Below are positions 1 through 9,182 of a stretch of DNA of 64,000 bases, piece by piece. The stretch's first letter is position 1. Every line of letters starts with the position of its first letter. This DNA comes from Paralcaligenes sp. KSB-10 (lineage in GTDB: Bacteria; Pseudomonadota; Gammaproteobacteria; Burkholderiales; Burkholderiaceae_B), in the NCBI RefSeq assembly GCF_021266465.1, contig NZ_CP089848.1, forward strand, positions 1,612,001 to 1,676,000. Direction: 5' to 3'. The position numbers and the translations under genes are program-made. Under the pieces are notes generated by a model. The model ran no database searches. It was given only the letters and a program-made list of their open reading frames with translations, and had not been told where the DNA came from.

Positions 1-375
1 GGCACCAATCTGCAGCAGGCCCGATTCGACGGCGCCAACCTGACGCGCGCCAGCCTGCAAAATACCCTGCTGGTCCAGGCGTCCTTGCGGGAAACCTGCC
101 TGGACCAGGCCTTTATAAAAGAATGCGATCTGAGCGCAAGCGACGGCTGGCACTTGGTGGCGCGCCATGCGGATTTCACCGGCAGCCGTATTGCCGGCGC
201 CAGTTGGCGCGGAGCGAATCTGATGAAATCACGCTTTGCCCGCGCAATACTGGAAAATATCGACTGGAGCGGTGCCAATCTGCATGCGGCCTCGACACGT
301 ACCGCAAGCGCTCAAGGCATACTGCTGGACCAGGCCTTGCTGACACGTTGCCGTTTGATACAGGAGCACGCATGA
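1..375 (+). CDS. Pentapeptide-repeat protein, C-terminal part
   Basis: The reading frame is open from base 1 to a TGA at 373-375, so the gene starts upstream and only its last 124 codons are visible. The translation is a run of five-residue repeats of the A(N/D)Lxx type, for example GANLTRASLQ, GANLMKSRFA and GANLHAA, which fold as a right-handed quadrilateral beta-helix. The stop overlaps the ATG of a second pentapeptide-repeat gene, and DUF3540, DUF4150 and tss genes follow on the same strand. Pentapeptide proteins commonly accompany DUF3540/DUF4150 in T6SS loci, where they are thought to belong to a spike or effector-delivery assembly. The precise role is unknown. The larger protein upstream may carry a DUF2169 or other domain that cannot be seen here. 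Confidence 0.8.
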   Translation, partial: GTNLQQARFDGANLTRASLQNTLLVQASLRETCLDQAFIKECDLSASDGWHLVARHADFTGSRIAGASWRGANLMKSRFARAILENIDWSGANLHAASTRTASAQGILLDQALLTRCRLIQEHA

Positions 376-1322
376 CCGACGCTGTGCTCACTCTGGATAC
401 TCTGCTGGCCGCCAAGGCACAAAACAGGCCTTTGCCAAAGGGAATTTTGGCAAACGGCGATTACCGCAATGCGGATCTATCCGGCGTGCGCTTTGACAAA
501 ACCGATGCCCGCGGCGCCCGTTTCGATGGCGCCAACCTATCGCAAACCACCTGGCACGATTGCCAGCTGGATAACGCGCGATTCGATGAATGCAGGCTGG
601 AAAAGTCCGGCTTTCATGCGTGCCGGGGCACGGCCGCATCGTTCAAGTCCGCATTGTTGGGCTTTACAAAAATGAAAGATTGCCGCTGGCAGGATTGTGA
701 TTTCAGCCTGGCCGATCTGACCCGCCTATCCGTCGCCGCCAGCGCTTTCCCCGGCTGCCGGATGGCCACGGCACGACTGAAAGAAGCACGGCTTTCGATG
801 TGCGACATCAGCGGGCTGGATCTGCGCAACGCGGTATGGGAGAAAACCCACCTGCCCGACAGCCAGCTGAATGGCACAACGCTGGCAGGAGCAACGCTGC
901 GCCTATGCTCATTTAATAGAGTGCAGGCCCGCGATGCGGACTTCAGCGGCATGATCGCGCCGAATACCTCATTCTATTGCGCCGAACTCGAAAAGGCCCG
1001 CTTCTGCGATGCCAATATCGAAGGAGCAATTTTTGATCTGGCAAGATTGGATCATGCCGATTTTTCTCGGGCAAAGCTATCCGGAGCGCGTTTCTCCGAA
1101 GCCAAATCCATTGCCTTGACATTCAGCCACGCCCAACTGGCGGATGCGAATCTCGGATACCTGCAAGCCGCGCATGCCGATTTTTCCCATGCCGATCTGA
1201 CCGGAGCACGCCTGCATGCCGCAGAATTGCCTGACGCCGCATGGCGCGACGCGATTCTGCTCAATGTGCGTCGCGACGACCCTGAACTTCGAGCCGCCGA
1301 ATTATGGCGCCCGCCTTTTTAA
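372..1322 (+). CDS. Pentapeptide-repeat protein of the T6SS spike module
   Basis: A 316-residue protein starting at ATG 372, which overlaps the preceding stop by four bases (ATGA) and implies translational coupling. The frame stays open farther upstream, but that stretch lies inside the previous gene and is not repeat-like. From about residue 25 to residue 295 nearly the whole chain consists of pentapeptide repeats (NADLSGVRFD, GANLSQTTWH, HADFSRAKLSGARF, HADLTGARLH), predicting a long beta-helix. There is no signal peptide, membrane segment or catalytic motif. DUF3540 follows after 9 bases. Its place beside spike-tip proteins suggests a structural or chaperone role in loading a T6SS tip. An immunity or effector role cannot be excluded. 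Confidence 0.82.
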   Translation: MTDAVLTLDTLLAAKAQNRPLPKGILANGDYRNADLSGVRFDKTDARGARFDGANLSQTTWHDCQLDNARFDECRLEKSGFHACRGTAASFKSALLGFTKMKDCRWQDCDFSLADLTRLSVAASAFPGCRMATARLKEARLSMCDISGLDLRNAVWEKTHLPDSQLNGTTLAGATLRLCSFNRVQARDADFSGMIAPNTSFYCAELEKARFCDANIEGAIFDLARLDHADFSRAKLSGARFSEAKSIALTFSHAQLADANLGYLQAAHADFSHADLTGARLHAAELPDAAWRDAILLNVRRDDPELRAAELWRPPF

Positions 1323-1331
1323 CCGTTTGCA

Positions 1332-2036
1332 ATGAGTCCTGCCATGTCGATATCAAGCAGCCCAATTCGAATTCCCGACAAGCTCGCCGGCCGCGCTGCC
1401 ACCGCAACGCCCGCCAACGCCTCGCTGCACCACATGCGATTGGCGATGCGCGACGGACAGCGCTTCGGGGCTGTGCTGGATACTGGACGACTATGGCTCA
1501 CGGCCGCGGCCGGTTGCCTGCTGCAGCCCGAGGTGGGCGATCTGGTGCTGGCATCGGTCGTCGGCAATCAAGGCTATATCCTGACCGTGCTGGAACGGGC
1601 CAAACCCGACGAGCCGGCGGAAATTTCAGTTCCAGGCACGCTGCGTCTGAACCTGCCGCAGGGGAAGCTTGAAATTACCGCACGCCACGGAATAGCGCTA
1701 GACTCCGGCGCAGGAATGGAATTCAGCGCGCAGCAGTGGAGCGCCGCCTTCGAACAGGCGAATGTATCGTGCCAGACTCTGCACATATCGGGCGACGCCA
1801 TCCAGAGTACCTGGCAGGCACGTACCGATGTCTGCGGCGGGACTCGATTGAATATTGCCGCTCGCAGCGAAACTCATTTCGGCTGCAGTGTGCGCAAAGT
1901 GACAGGCCACGAAGAGTCTTCCGCGCAATCGTTGCGCCAACTGGTTGATCGCGACTGGACACTGCAGGCCGGAACGGCCGATATGAACGCCCAGGATCGA
2001 GTGGCGCTGAATGCCGATTCGATTCAGATAGGATGA
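1332..2036 (+). CDS. DUF3540 protein, spike-like (OB-fold plus beta-helix)
   Basis: A 234-residue protein of the DUF3540 family, recognised from its neighbours and from the segment around residues 50-95 (LTAAAGCLLQPEVGDLVLAS, then YILTVLERA). That segment resembles the OB-fold that begins the gp5 part of VgrG spikes. The C-terminal half (LEITARHGIALDSG, TLHISGD, RVALNADSIQIG) looks like short beta-strand repeats of a spike needle. It lacks the gp27-like base of VgrG, so it cannot replace VgrG alone. I infer an adaptor between a spike and the DUF4150 tip encoded next. ATG 1332 and ATG 1344 are both possible starts; no clear ribosome-binding site separates them. Confidence 0.75.
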   Translation: MSPAMSISSSPIRIPDKLAGRAATATPANASLHHMRLAMRDGQRFGAVLDTGRLWLTAAAGCLLQPEVGDLVLASVVGNQGYILTVLERAKPDEPAEISVPGTLRLNLPQGKLEITARHGIALDSGAGMEFSAQQWSAAFEQANVSCQTLHISGDAIQSTWQARTDVCGGTRLNIAARSETHFGCSVRKVTGHEESSAQSLRQLVDRDWTLQAGTADMNAQDRVALNADSIQIG

Positions 2037-2052
2037 ATCAGGAGATGACATC

Positions 2053-2457
2053 ATGTTTATGCTGACCACCGGAGGGGCAATGACCAGCGCCACGGTCCCC
2101 GACATTTGCAAGACGCAGGTCGGACCCGCCGTCGTACCCATACCTTACCCGAATCTGGCCACGACGCTGGAGGCCAACCCGGGAGCCATAGTGGAAAATG
2201 TGCTTGTCGTGGCCATGCCCGCGCTTAACGTCGGTTCCTCGATTCTGATGAGCAACGGCGATCAGGCCGGAATCGAGGGCGGGGTTGTCAGCAGCGAAAT
2301 CATGGGAGAAGTCATGTTCACCACTTCCAGCGTGTCCGTCATGGTCGGAGGCATGCCCGCCGTCCGGCTAACCGACATGACGACCCAGAATTCCGAAAAT
2401 ACAATCGGCCTGGCCGTCTCCCCCGGCGAGCAGGTCGTCGTCATGGCCATGAGCTAA
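2053..2457 (+). CDS. DUF4150 PAAR-like tip protein
   Basis: A 134-residue protein of the DUF4150 family, a PAAR-like group that sharpens T6SS spikes and can carry effectors. The family hallmark PVVPIPYPN-type segment is present near residue 30 (CKTQVGPAVVPIPYPNLA), followed by glycine-rich beta segments (GGMPAVRLTDMTTQNSEN) typical of PAAR folds. There is no C-terminal toxin extension, so this is a bare tip; cargo would have to be encoded elsewhere. An AGGAG ribosome-binding site at about 2040 supports ATG 2053. tssJ starts 9 bases after its stop, so it belongs to the T6SS operon. Confidence 0.85.
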   Translation: MFMLTTGGAMTSATVPDICKTQVGPAVVPIPYPNLATTLEANPGAIVENVLVVAMPALNVGSSILMSNGDQAGIEGGVVSSEIMGEVMFTTSSVSVMVGGMPAVRLTDMTTQNSENTIGLAVSPGEQVVVMAMS

Positions 2458-2466
2458 GGAACCGAT

Positions 2467-3144
2467 ATGTCCGCACGGCACTATTCATTGCCTTTCTCAT
2501 TGCTGCGTACCGCAGCCGTATTATGTTGCGTGGTGGCCCTGTCGGCCTGTTCGTCCAGCATGCTGGGCGGCTCGTCCAAGGCAGACGCCCTGAAAGCATT
2601 GAAGTGGACCTACGGCGCCGACGGCATACAGATCGATGTTCGAGCCAATCCGCAGCTGAACCTGTCCGAGGGACAGGCACATACACTTGCCCTGACCGTA
2701 GTTCAATTTGCCGATCCCACGGTATTTACCCCCTACTCCAGCGACCCGGCCAAGCTGACGCAGCTTCTGCTGGCCAACAGCGCGCCGGTGGGCATGCTTT
2801 CCCTGCAACGGCTGTTCATTGCTCCGGGCGAACAGCGCAGCATTTCGGTGCCTCGCGCTGAAAACGCCAAGTACGTGGGCCTGGCCGCAGGCTACTACCA
2901 CCTGGACGCGCCGCGCAGCACGCGCCTTTACCGTATCGGCGTCGATATCGAATCCAGCGGGTTTCTCATCAAGAATCACAATGCAACGCCCACACCACTG
3001 AAAATCGACCTGCTTCTGGGCCCGAACAGCATTCTGGACGCGCCCGACAGCCGCATACCTTCGATCACTCCGACGCAGCCCGAAGCCGGTCTGGTACCCA
3101 ACAAGGCAGCGACCGATTCCAAGACAACCCCTTCTAAAAAATGA
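2467..3144 (+). CDS. tssJ: T6SS outer-membrane lipoprotein TssJ
   Basis: A 225-residue TssJ lipoprotein, the outer-membrane anchor of the TssJLM membrane complex. The N-terminus has a lipoprotein signal with lipobox L25-S26-A27-C28, and Ser at +2 and +3, consistent with outer-membrane sorting. The mature part carries TssJ-like strands (IQIDVRANPQLN, HTLALTVVQFAD) and an SVPRAENAKYVGLAAGYYHL stretch, the region that contacts TssM in characterised systems. The C-terminus has a roughly 40-residue polar tail rich in Pro, Thr and Lys, making it somewhat longer than usual. An AAGGA site precedes the ATG. tssK follows after 16 bases. Confidence 0.92.
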   Translation: MSARHYSLPFSLLRTAAVLCCVVALSACSSSMLGGSSKADALKALKWTYGADGIQIDVRANPQLNLSEGQAHTLALTVVQFADPTVFTPYSSDPAKLTQLLLANSAPVGMLSLQRLFIAPGEQRSISVPRAENAKYVGLAAGYYHLDAPRSTRLYRIGVDIESSGFLIKNHNATPTPLKIDLLLGPNSILDAPDSRIPSITPTQPEAGLVPNKAATDSKTTPSKK

Positions 3145-3160
3145 CCCAGGCAAGCAACGC

Positions 3161-4555
3161 ATGAGCATCAATCGCAATCAACCGCTATTCTGGCATCAGG
3201 GCCTGTTCCTGCAGCCTCACCATTTCCAGTATCACGACGCCTGGATCGAGCAAACCCAGGCCCGCATGCTGGAATTGACGGCCCCCTGGATGTGGGGCCT
3301 GGGTGCCTTGAAGATCAGCGAGACGGCTCTCGCCGCGCGCCAACTGGTGGTCGAACAAGTTGCCGTGCGATGGCGCGACGGCGCTCTTACAGAAAGTCCG
3401 GGCAATGCGCTGATAGGCGCCCTGACCTTCGAGCTATCCGATTTTTCCAGCGGCCCGCGCACCGTATATATCGGCTTGCGGCGTCTTGAAGACGAACAGG
3501 TCAATGTCCAGACATATGAAAAGCTCGACGATGCCAGCCAGGCCGATGCCCGCCTGATTGTCGCGGCGGATCCGCCCACCGTGCCCGATCGCTACACAGC
3601 CGGGCCGGCGGGACGCGTTGCCTTCATGAATTATGTGCTGCGCCTGTTCTGGGACGACGAACTGGAAAACCTGGGCCAATACGAATTGCTGCCGCTGGTT
3701 CGCCTGGAGCAGGATGGCGATGTCATTCGCATAAGCCCGAATTTTGTGCCTCCCTGCCTGAATCTGGCCGCATCGCCGGCCTTGCAGCAACTAGTGCGCG
3801 AACTGCGCGACGATGTCATCGGCCGCGCACGTCAACTGGAAATTTTCAAGCAACCCATGAACAGCCGCGCTGGCAATGATAGCCAGTTCGGGCCGGTATT
3901 GGCCTTGTCGGTTCTGAACCGCTACGGACCTCAGTTGAACGGCATGCTGGAAACGCCGCAGACACATCCCTGGCTCGTCTACAGCCTGCTGCGCCAATTG
4001 GTGGGCGAACTCAGCACCTTTTCGGAATACTGCGATTTGCTGGGCGAGACTCGCGACGGCCAACGGTTGATCGACACCTATCGCCATATGGAAATCGGCC
4101 CATCCCTGAAGGGCATTATCGATGTCACGCGCCGCCTGCTCAATGAAATCACGGTAGGGCCGGAAATGCTGGTCCACTTTGAACAGGATGGCGCCTCGTC
4201 GGACCTGTTCCGCGCTGAAATGCGGCCGGAGTTTTTCGGCGCCCGCCATCGTTATTATTTAATGGCCCGCAGCACGCTGGACCCCTTGGATCTTGGTCAA
4301 AAAATGGCGCTGGAAGCCAAACTCGGTGTGCCCGATCAAATAGAAACACTGATCACGCGCTCTTTGCCCGGCATCGAAATGCTTCCCCTGAAAACGCTGC
4401 CGCTGGGAATGCCTCGACGCGCCGGTGCAACGTACTTTCGCCTGGAAAGCTTATCGGAAGAATGGGATGCCGTTACACGTGCGGGAAGCCTGGCGCTGTT
4501 CCTGCCTGGCGCACCGGCCGATCTGCGCCTGGAACTGATTGTCATAAAAGGATGA
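3161..4555 (+). CDS. tssK: T6SS baseplate subunit TssK
   Basis: A 464-residue TssK, the trimeric baseplate protein that connects the phage-like baseplate to the TssLM membrane complex. The start (PLFWHQGLFLQPHHFQYHD) is the family's N-terminal signature, and the length is near the usual value of about 450. The C-terminal neck and head segment (PGIEMLPLKTLPLGMPRRAG) is also typical. The protein is cytoplasmic with no signal or membrane segment. It lies 16 bases after tssJ and 4 bases before tssL, in the canonical tssJ-tssK-tssL order. Confidence 0.96.
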   Translation: MSINRNQPLFWHQGLFLQPHHFQYHDAWIEQTQARMLELTAPWMWGLGALKISETALAARQLVVEQVAVRWRDGALTESPGNALIGALTFELSDFSSGPRTVYIGLRRLEDEQVNVQTYEKLDDASQADARLIVAADPPTVPDRYTAGPAGRVAFMNYVLRLFWDDELENLGQYELLPLVRLEQDGDVIRISPNFVPPCLNLAASPALQQLVRELRDDVIGRARQLEIFKQPMNSRAGNDSQFGPVLALSVLNRYGPQLNGMLETPQTHPWLVYSLLRQLVGELSTFSEYCDLLGETRDGQRLIDTYRHMEIGPSLKGIIDVTRRLLNEITVGPEMLVHFEQDGASSDLFRAEMRPEFFGARHRYYLMARSTLDPLDLGQKMALEAKLGVPDQIETLITRSLPGIEMLPLKTLPLGMPRRAGATYFRLESLSEEWDAVTRAGSLALFLPGAPADLRLELIVIKG

Positions 4556-4559
4556 AACC

Positions 4560-5237
4560 GTGCGTCTAGCTCAATTCTGGATACCTGCGATGGAAGCGGC
4601 TGGCGCTGCTGCGGACGATCCGGCGCAAACCACCACGACACTCGCTGAAAAAATGAAAACCATGCTGGATGACGCCAGCGCGCAAGCACTGAACCAAGGC
4701 TTCCAGTTGCCCGATATCCAGTCCGCGCTTTTTGCAGTCGTTGCGTGGATCGACGAACTGGCCATGACGCATACCTGGGCAGGAGCCTCCGCCTGGCGCA
4801 TCGCACCTCTGCAGCGGCATTATTTCTCGACCACACGGGCCGGCACAGAATTCTTCGAACGGCTCGAAGCCTTGCCCGACGAGAACATAGAGGTACGTGA
4901 AATTTACGCACTGATGTTGCTGGCCGGATTCAACGGCCGCTATTCCCATCGCCCGGCGGGCGAACTCGCCGGATACCGCCAGAAAGTCCTGGCGCGCGTG
5001 GCACAGGAACGCGCAATGGCTCCTCTGGAGACAAACCAGCTGCTGTTTCCCATGGCGGGCCTGGAGGCCAAGGCACCTGCGCAGCCGGCACGCAACAGCG
5101 GCCCGTCCTACCCTGCCTTTTTGCTGGTCGCTCTGCCTCTGTTCTGCCTGCTCATTCTTTATTTTTTCCTGAATCACGGCGTCGATCAACAGGCGGCACA
5201 ACTGCTGGGCCCGCTTACATCCACTCTCAAGCCATGA
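4560..5237 (+). CDS. tssL: T6SS inner-membrane protein TssL (DotU/IcmH)
   Basis: A 225-residue DotU-family protein. The cytoplasmic helical domain (residues 1-175) contains DotU motifs such as FAVVAWIDELAM and REIYALMLLAGFNGRY. One transmembrane helix follows at about 181-201 (FLLVALPLFCLLILYFFL), with only about 24 residues beyond it. The protein therefore lacks the C-terminal OmpA-like peptidoglycan-binding domain found in extended TssL proteins. The start is GTG 4560. tssM follows after 25 bases. With TssM and TssJ it forms the trans-envelope complex. Peptidoglycan attachment in this system may be supplied by the SPOR domain on TssM. Confidence 0.95.
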   Translation: MRLAQFWIPAMEAAGAAADDPAQTTTTLAEKMKTMLDDASAQALNQGFQLPDIQSALFAVVAWIDELAMTHTWAGASAWRIAPLQRHYFSTTRAGTEFFERLEALPDENIEVREIYALMLLAGFNGRYSHRPAGELAGYRQKVLARVAQERAMAPLETNQLLFPMAGLEAKAPAQPARNSGPSYPAFLLVALPLFCLLILYFFLNHGVDQQAAQLLGPLTSTLKP

Positions 5238-5262
5238 AACCGACTTTCTTTTTACTGCTGCA

Positions 5263-8200
5263 ATGATAAAAAAACTATTCGTCCTACTCGCCTGCTTGAT
5301 CGGCTTCGTTGTCCTCGCATTGGCCTGCTGGATACTGGGATTGTATTTGGGCTGGCCCGAGTGGCGATGGGTCCTGGTGTTCATCGCCCTGCTGGCAGGA
5401 GGGTGGGTTCTGGCCTGGCTGCGGCGGCGCTGGCTGGCCTGGCGCCTGCGCCGCAGGCTGGCGCGCCCCGTCGGCAACAGCGGCGCTGTCGACCTGAAGC
5501 ATGTCGACAAAGACTGGAAGGCGGGAATACACACACTCAAACAATCCCGTCTGTCGCGCTTTGGATCGCCTCTCTACGTGCTGCCATGGTTCCTTTCATT
5601 GGGCAATGAAGCCAGCGGCAAATCCGATTTACTGCAACGCATCTCGGGAGCCGCTCCCGTCCATGCCGAAAGCGACGAACCGCCCGCATTGCGTTGGTGG
5701 CTATTGCGCAACGGCGTCGTACTGGACCCGGCCGACGACCTGAGCGACGATAACGCCATACCCGGCTCCCAGTACTGGCGCCGCCTGCTGCACTGGATGA
5801 TGCACACCCGCCGCCGCGAACCGCTCAATGGTGTAATCGCGACCCTGGGCGTCGAATGGCTCATGCTCAGCGACGATACCGAACTGGCCGAGACCGGCCG
5901 CAGGCTGCGTAAAAGGCTGGACGAACTCACCCGAATCTACGATGTACGCATGCCGGTCTACCTTGTACTGACCGGCTGCGAAACATTTCCAGGCTTTCGC
6001 GCCTGGGGAGAATCGCTCGATCCCGAACTACGCAATCAGCCTATGGGCTATTTGAGCGCCGACTCGCAAGTCAGCGCGGCGCAATTCATTGCCAAGGCAT
6101 TCGCAAGCCTGGTGCAGCGGATGCTCGACCTGCGCATTCTGCAAGGCATGCGCAAGCTCCCCGACAACACCGCCTTCGGATTGCCGGAACGATTGAATCT
6201 GTTGGCATTGCGTCTGGACAAGGTTATGCACTCCGCATTTCAGGCAACGCCTTATGCGGAAACACCTTTGCTGCAGGGTTTGTTTCTAACCGCCAAGCCG
6301 GGCGAGGCCAGCGAGACGGGCTGGTTCATGCCCGAGCTTTTCGACCGGCTGCTGCCCATGCAGCGCCATGCCTGGAAACCCATCGAACGCTGGCGCCACT
6401 GGCGCCGCCTGCTGCGGCATGCTGCCGTAATCGCCTGGCTAGTCGTGTGCGTTGGAGTGGCTCTTGTGCTGATACAGGGCGCCCGGGTCGCCAGACATCA
6501 GTTGGCCGGCATCAACGATATGGCCCAAAGCCAATTTTCCGGCAAGCTCGGCCCCGATCTCGCGGTACTGCAACGCACTCGCGACACCATCCTTACCTTG
6601 CAGGAGCGGCGCGACTGGAAAACCCGGTGGCTACCCTTCCAGCGGAATGTGGATACGGTGGAAAACACCTTGCGCGCACACTATATCGATAACTTCCAGA
6701 AGCATATTATCAACGCGCAGCTCGACCCCCTGCTGAGCACCAGCCTGCCTTTAATTCCACACGAAAAAAACGATCTGCTTCTCGCTGCCTGGGCGCAAAC
6801 CCTGGTGCGCCGCATCAACCTGATCAACGGCGCTTTACAGAAGCAAGACATCTCGCAGTTGCCCGCGCCGGGCCCCGAATTGTCCGAAATATACAAAAGC
6901 ACCGGAGCATCGGCACCCAGCGGGGTCGATATCCAGATGCTGGGCGATCTGTATCGGCATTTCCTTGCATGGCAAATCAACCCCGATCTGCTCGCCGAGA
7001 ATCGCGATGCATTGCGCCATACCCTGAATGGCCTGGAGCTACCGGACCGGCCCATACAATGGATCTATTCGTGGGTGCAACTCCAGGGGTATCTGTCGCC
7101 AATACGCATTACCGACTACTGGAACATTCCGCAAACCAGCGACCAGGTCGAGATCCCCGCGGCGCTCACCTCCGACGGCGAACGCGCCGTCTCGGCATTC
7201 CTTGCCCAGATTGGCTCCGCCAGCGGCAACACAGCCGTCTGGGAGGAACGCCATGCAACCTTTGAACAACATTATCTTCAGGCTGGCCTGAAATACTGGC
7301 ACGAATTTGTCGTGAATTTCCCCTATGCGGCAGATCGGCTACCCGACGAAAACTCACGACGTGCGGTCCTGTCCGCCCTGATGGGCCGCAACGGCCCCTA
7401 CAGCCGGCTGGTAAGCGATCTTGCCACGGTCGGAAGCCGAGTGCCGCAGGAGAAACGGCCGGAATGGGTCAGGCAGGTTATCCACCTTGAAAATCTGGTC
7501 AAACTGGCAGAGGAATCCCCAAAAACCGGGTTGTCGGGCGCCTTGCAAAAGGCCAGCATAGTCAATGGCCTGGGTGCGGACGTGCTGCAACACCTGCCCA
7601 AAGGCGGGTCACTGAAGAGCCTGGATTACCTGCGCAACGACCAACAGTCCCTCGACACGCTGAATGCCTACCATAAAGGGGTCCAGGCAAGCATTACACC
7701 TCTGCTTCAAGGCCAGGGCACCGCAATGCAGGCTGCCGTGCAGATCTGGTCTTTCGGCCACGATCCGAACGTCAAGGCGGTGCCTTTGATCGATGCCAAA
7801 CAATCCTTCGACGCACTGCGCAAACAAATAGGCGGCGTCCCCGATTCGAGCACCGACCCGATCTGGAAACTGATGCAGGGCCCGCTCGACTTTACGCTGG
7901 ACTATGCCGGCCGGTCGGCCGCCTGCGGCTTGCAGAGCGAGTGGGAAAGCTCGGTAGTCAGCGCCATTCAAGGCGTTACCGATGTCGGACTGATCAACAA
8001 GCTGCTTTATGGAGATCGCGGCCAGGTAAAAGCATTCCTCGACGGGCCAATCAAGAATTTCGTCGATCGCGGCACCATTCGGTATACTCCGCGCCTGGCC
8101 ATGGGCCGGGAAATCGCGTTGAACGGCCAATTCTATGCATTTGCCAATCACTCGCAATTGAGCCAGGTAACACTGCTGGTCGATCAGCGCAAGAACGAAA

Positions 8201-9159
8201 GCTCACAGGCCAAGGTTGCCGCCCTGACGCAGCAGAATGCCGCGCTCGAGCAGCAAATCGCCAAGCAGGAAGCCACCGTTGCCAGCGTGGCGCTGAGCAC
8301 GGTACCCGCGTTGGTCAATCCGGGTGCCCGCGTTTTGCCGCAGAGTGTCACACTTAGTGTGCAATGCGCCTCCAAGACCCTGACGCTGGAAAACCTGAAT
8401 TTTCCAAACAGTGCGATCTTTCCGTGGTCGCTGGCAACGTGCGGCGATACCGTGCTGACAATACAGATCGGGGACCTCAGCCTGGTCAAGCGCTGGGGAG
8501 GCGCTCGCGGATTCATCGATTTCCTGCGTGAATTTTCCAGCGGCCAGCATCGCTATACTCCTGGAGATTTTCCCGCCAATGCAAAATCGCTGAATGCGGC
8601 CAACATCAAATTCATTCTGCTGACATATAGCCAGCAGGGACAAGCCCCGCTACTTGCCGCCTTCCAGGAAGCAGACCGCCTGAGCGCACAGCTTGCACAG
8701 AACAAAGATCAGATCGCCGCGCTCGATCCACCGGCCGGCGCCACGGCTCCGCCTCAGGCCAGCCTCCTCCTGCCCGAACGCATCGTCTCGGTCTGCATGG
8801 GCCCGGTCAATGCCGTGGCGCCTGTTCCCGCGCCCGCGGCGCCAGTCGAGCAGATCAAGCCGCCGCAAAAACCAAAACCGCCGCTCCCAGGCAAACCCGT
8901 TCGGGCCGCCTTGCAGCCTTCCGGCCCGGAATCCTATTCTGTGCAGGTTGGCGTGTTCGAGCATGCCGAAGACGTGCTCAAGGCCCTGGATGCGAACCAC
9001 TACAAAACCATGGAAGCTCCCATACGTTTGAACGGCAAGGAATATACCAACGTCGTGGTCCGTGGCTACAAGACCAGACAGGAGGCCGACGCCGCCGCGC
9101 AGAAAATAGGCGATCTGCTGAAACTTAAACCTCAAGTCATCCGGCACCGCGAACCATGA
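5263..9159 (+). CDS. tssM: T6SS inner-membrane protein TssM (IcmF) with C-terminal SPOR domain
   Basis: A 1298-residue TssM. Two N-terminal membrane helices (about 4-27 and 35-53) precede a cytoplasmic domain with an intact Walker A motif (G114-NEAS-GKS121); a third helix lies at about 387-410, and a large periplasmic part follows. The C-terminal beta domain (residues about 1025-1130) is the region expected to bind TssJ. A proline-rich linker follows (about 1186-1213, PAPAAPVEQIKPPQKPKPPL), then roughly 75 residues from 1222 onward (ESYSVQVGVFEHAEDVLKAL ... NVVVRGYKTRQEADAAAQKI) that match a SPOR domain. SPOR domains bind glycan strands stripped of stem peptides. TssM proteins are usually about 1100-1200 residues and end at the beta domain, so the linker and SPOR account for the extra length. 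Confidence 0.95.
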   Translation: MIKKLFVLLACLIGFVVLALACWILGLYLGWPEWRWVLVFIALLAGGWVLAWLRRRWLAWRLRRRLARPVGNSGAVDLKHVDKDWKAGIHTLKQSRLSRFGSPLYVLPWFLSLGNEASGKSDLLQRISGAAPVHAESDEPPALRWWLLRNGVVLDPADDLSDDNAIPGSQYWRRLLHWMMHTRRREPLNGVIATLGVEWLMLSDDTELAETGRRLRKRLDELTRIYDVRMPVYLVLTGCETFPGFRAWGESLDPELRNQPMGYLSADSQVSAAQFIAKAFASLVQRMLDLRILQGMRKLPDNTAFGLPERLNLLALRLDKVMHSAFQATPYAETPLLQGLFLTAKPGEASETGWFMPELFDRLLPMQRHAWKPIERWRHWRRLLRHAAVIAWLVVCVGVALVLIQGARVARHQLAGINDMAQSQFSGKLGPDLAVLQRTRDTILTLQERRDWKTRWLPFQRNVDTVENTLRAHYIDNFQKHIINAQLDPLLSTSLPLIPHEKNDLLLAAWAQTLVRRINLINGALQKQDISQLPAPGPELSEIYKSTGASAPSGVDIQMLGDLYRHFLAWQINPDLLAENRDALRHTLNGLELPDRPIQWIYSWVQLQGYLSPIRITDYWNIPQTSDQVEIPAALTSDGERAVSAFLAQIGSASGNTAVWEERHATFEQHYLQAGLKYWHEFVVNFPYAADRLPDENSRRAVLSALMGRNGPYSRLVSDLATVGSRVPQEKRPEWVRQVIHLENLVKLAEESPKTGLSGALQKASIVNGLGADVLQHLPKGGSLKSLDYLRNDQQSLDTLNAYHKGVQASITPLLQGQGTAMQAAVQIWSFGHDPNVKAVPLIDAKQSFDALRKQIGGVPDSSTDPIWKLMQGPLDFTLDYAGRSAACGLQSEWESSVVSAIQGVTDVGLINKLLYGDRGQVKAFLDGPIKNFVDRGTIRYTPRLAMGREIALNGQFYAFANHSQLSQVTLLVDQRKNESSQAKVAALTQQNAALEQQIAKQEATVASVALSTVPALVNPGARVLPQSVTLSVQCASKTLTLENLNFPNSAIFPWSLATCGDTVLTIQIGDLSLVKRWGGARGFIDFLREFSSGQHRYTPGDFPANAKSLNAANIKFILLTYSQQGQAPLLAAFQEADRLSAQLAQNKDQIAALDPPAGATAPPQASLLLPERIVSVCMGPVNAVAPVPAPAAPVEQIKPPQKPKPPLPGKPVRAALQPSGPESYSVQVGVFEHAEDVLKALDANHYKTMEAPIRLNGKEYTNVVVRGYKTRQEADAAAQKIGDLLKLKPQVIRHREP

Positions 9160-9182
9160 TGCGGGATTAAAAGGAGATTGCC

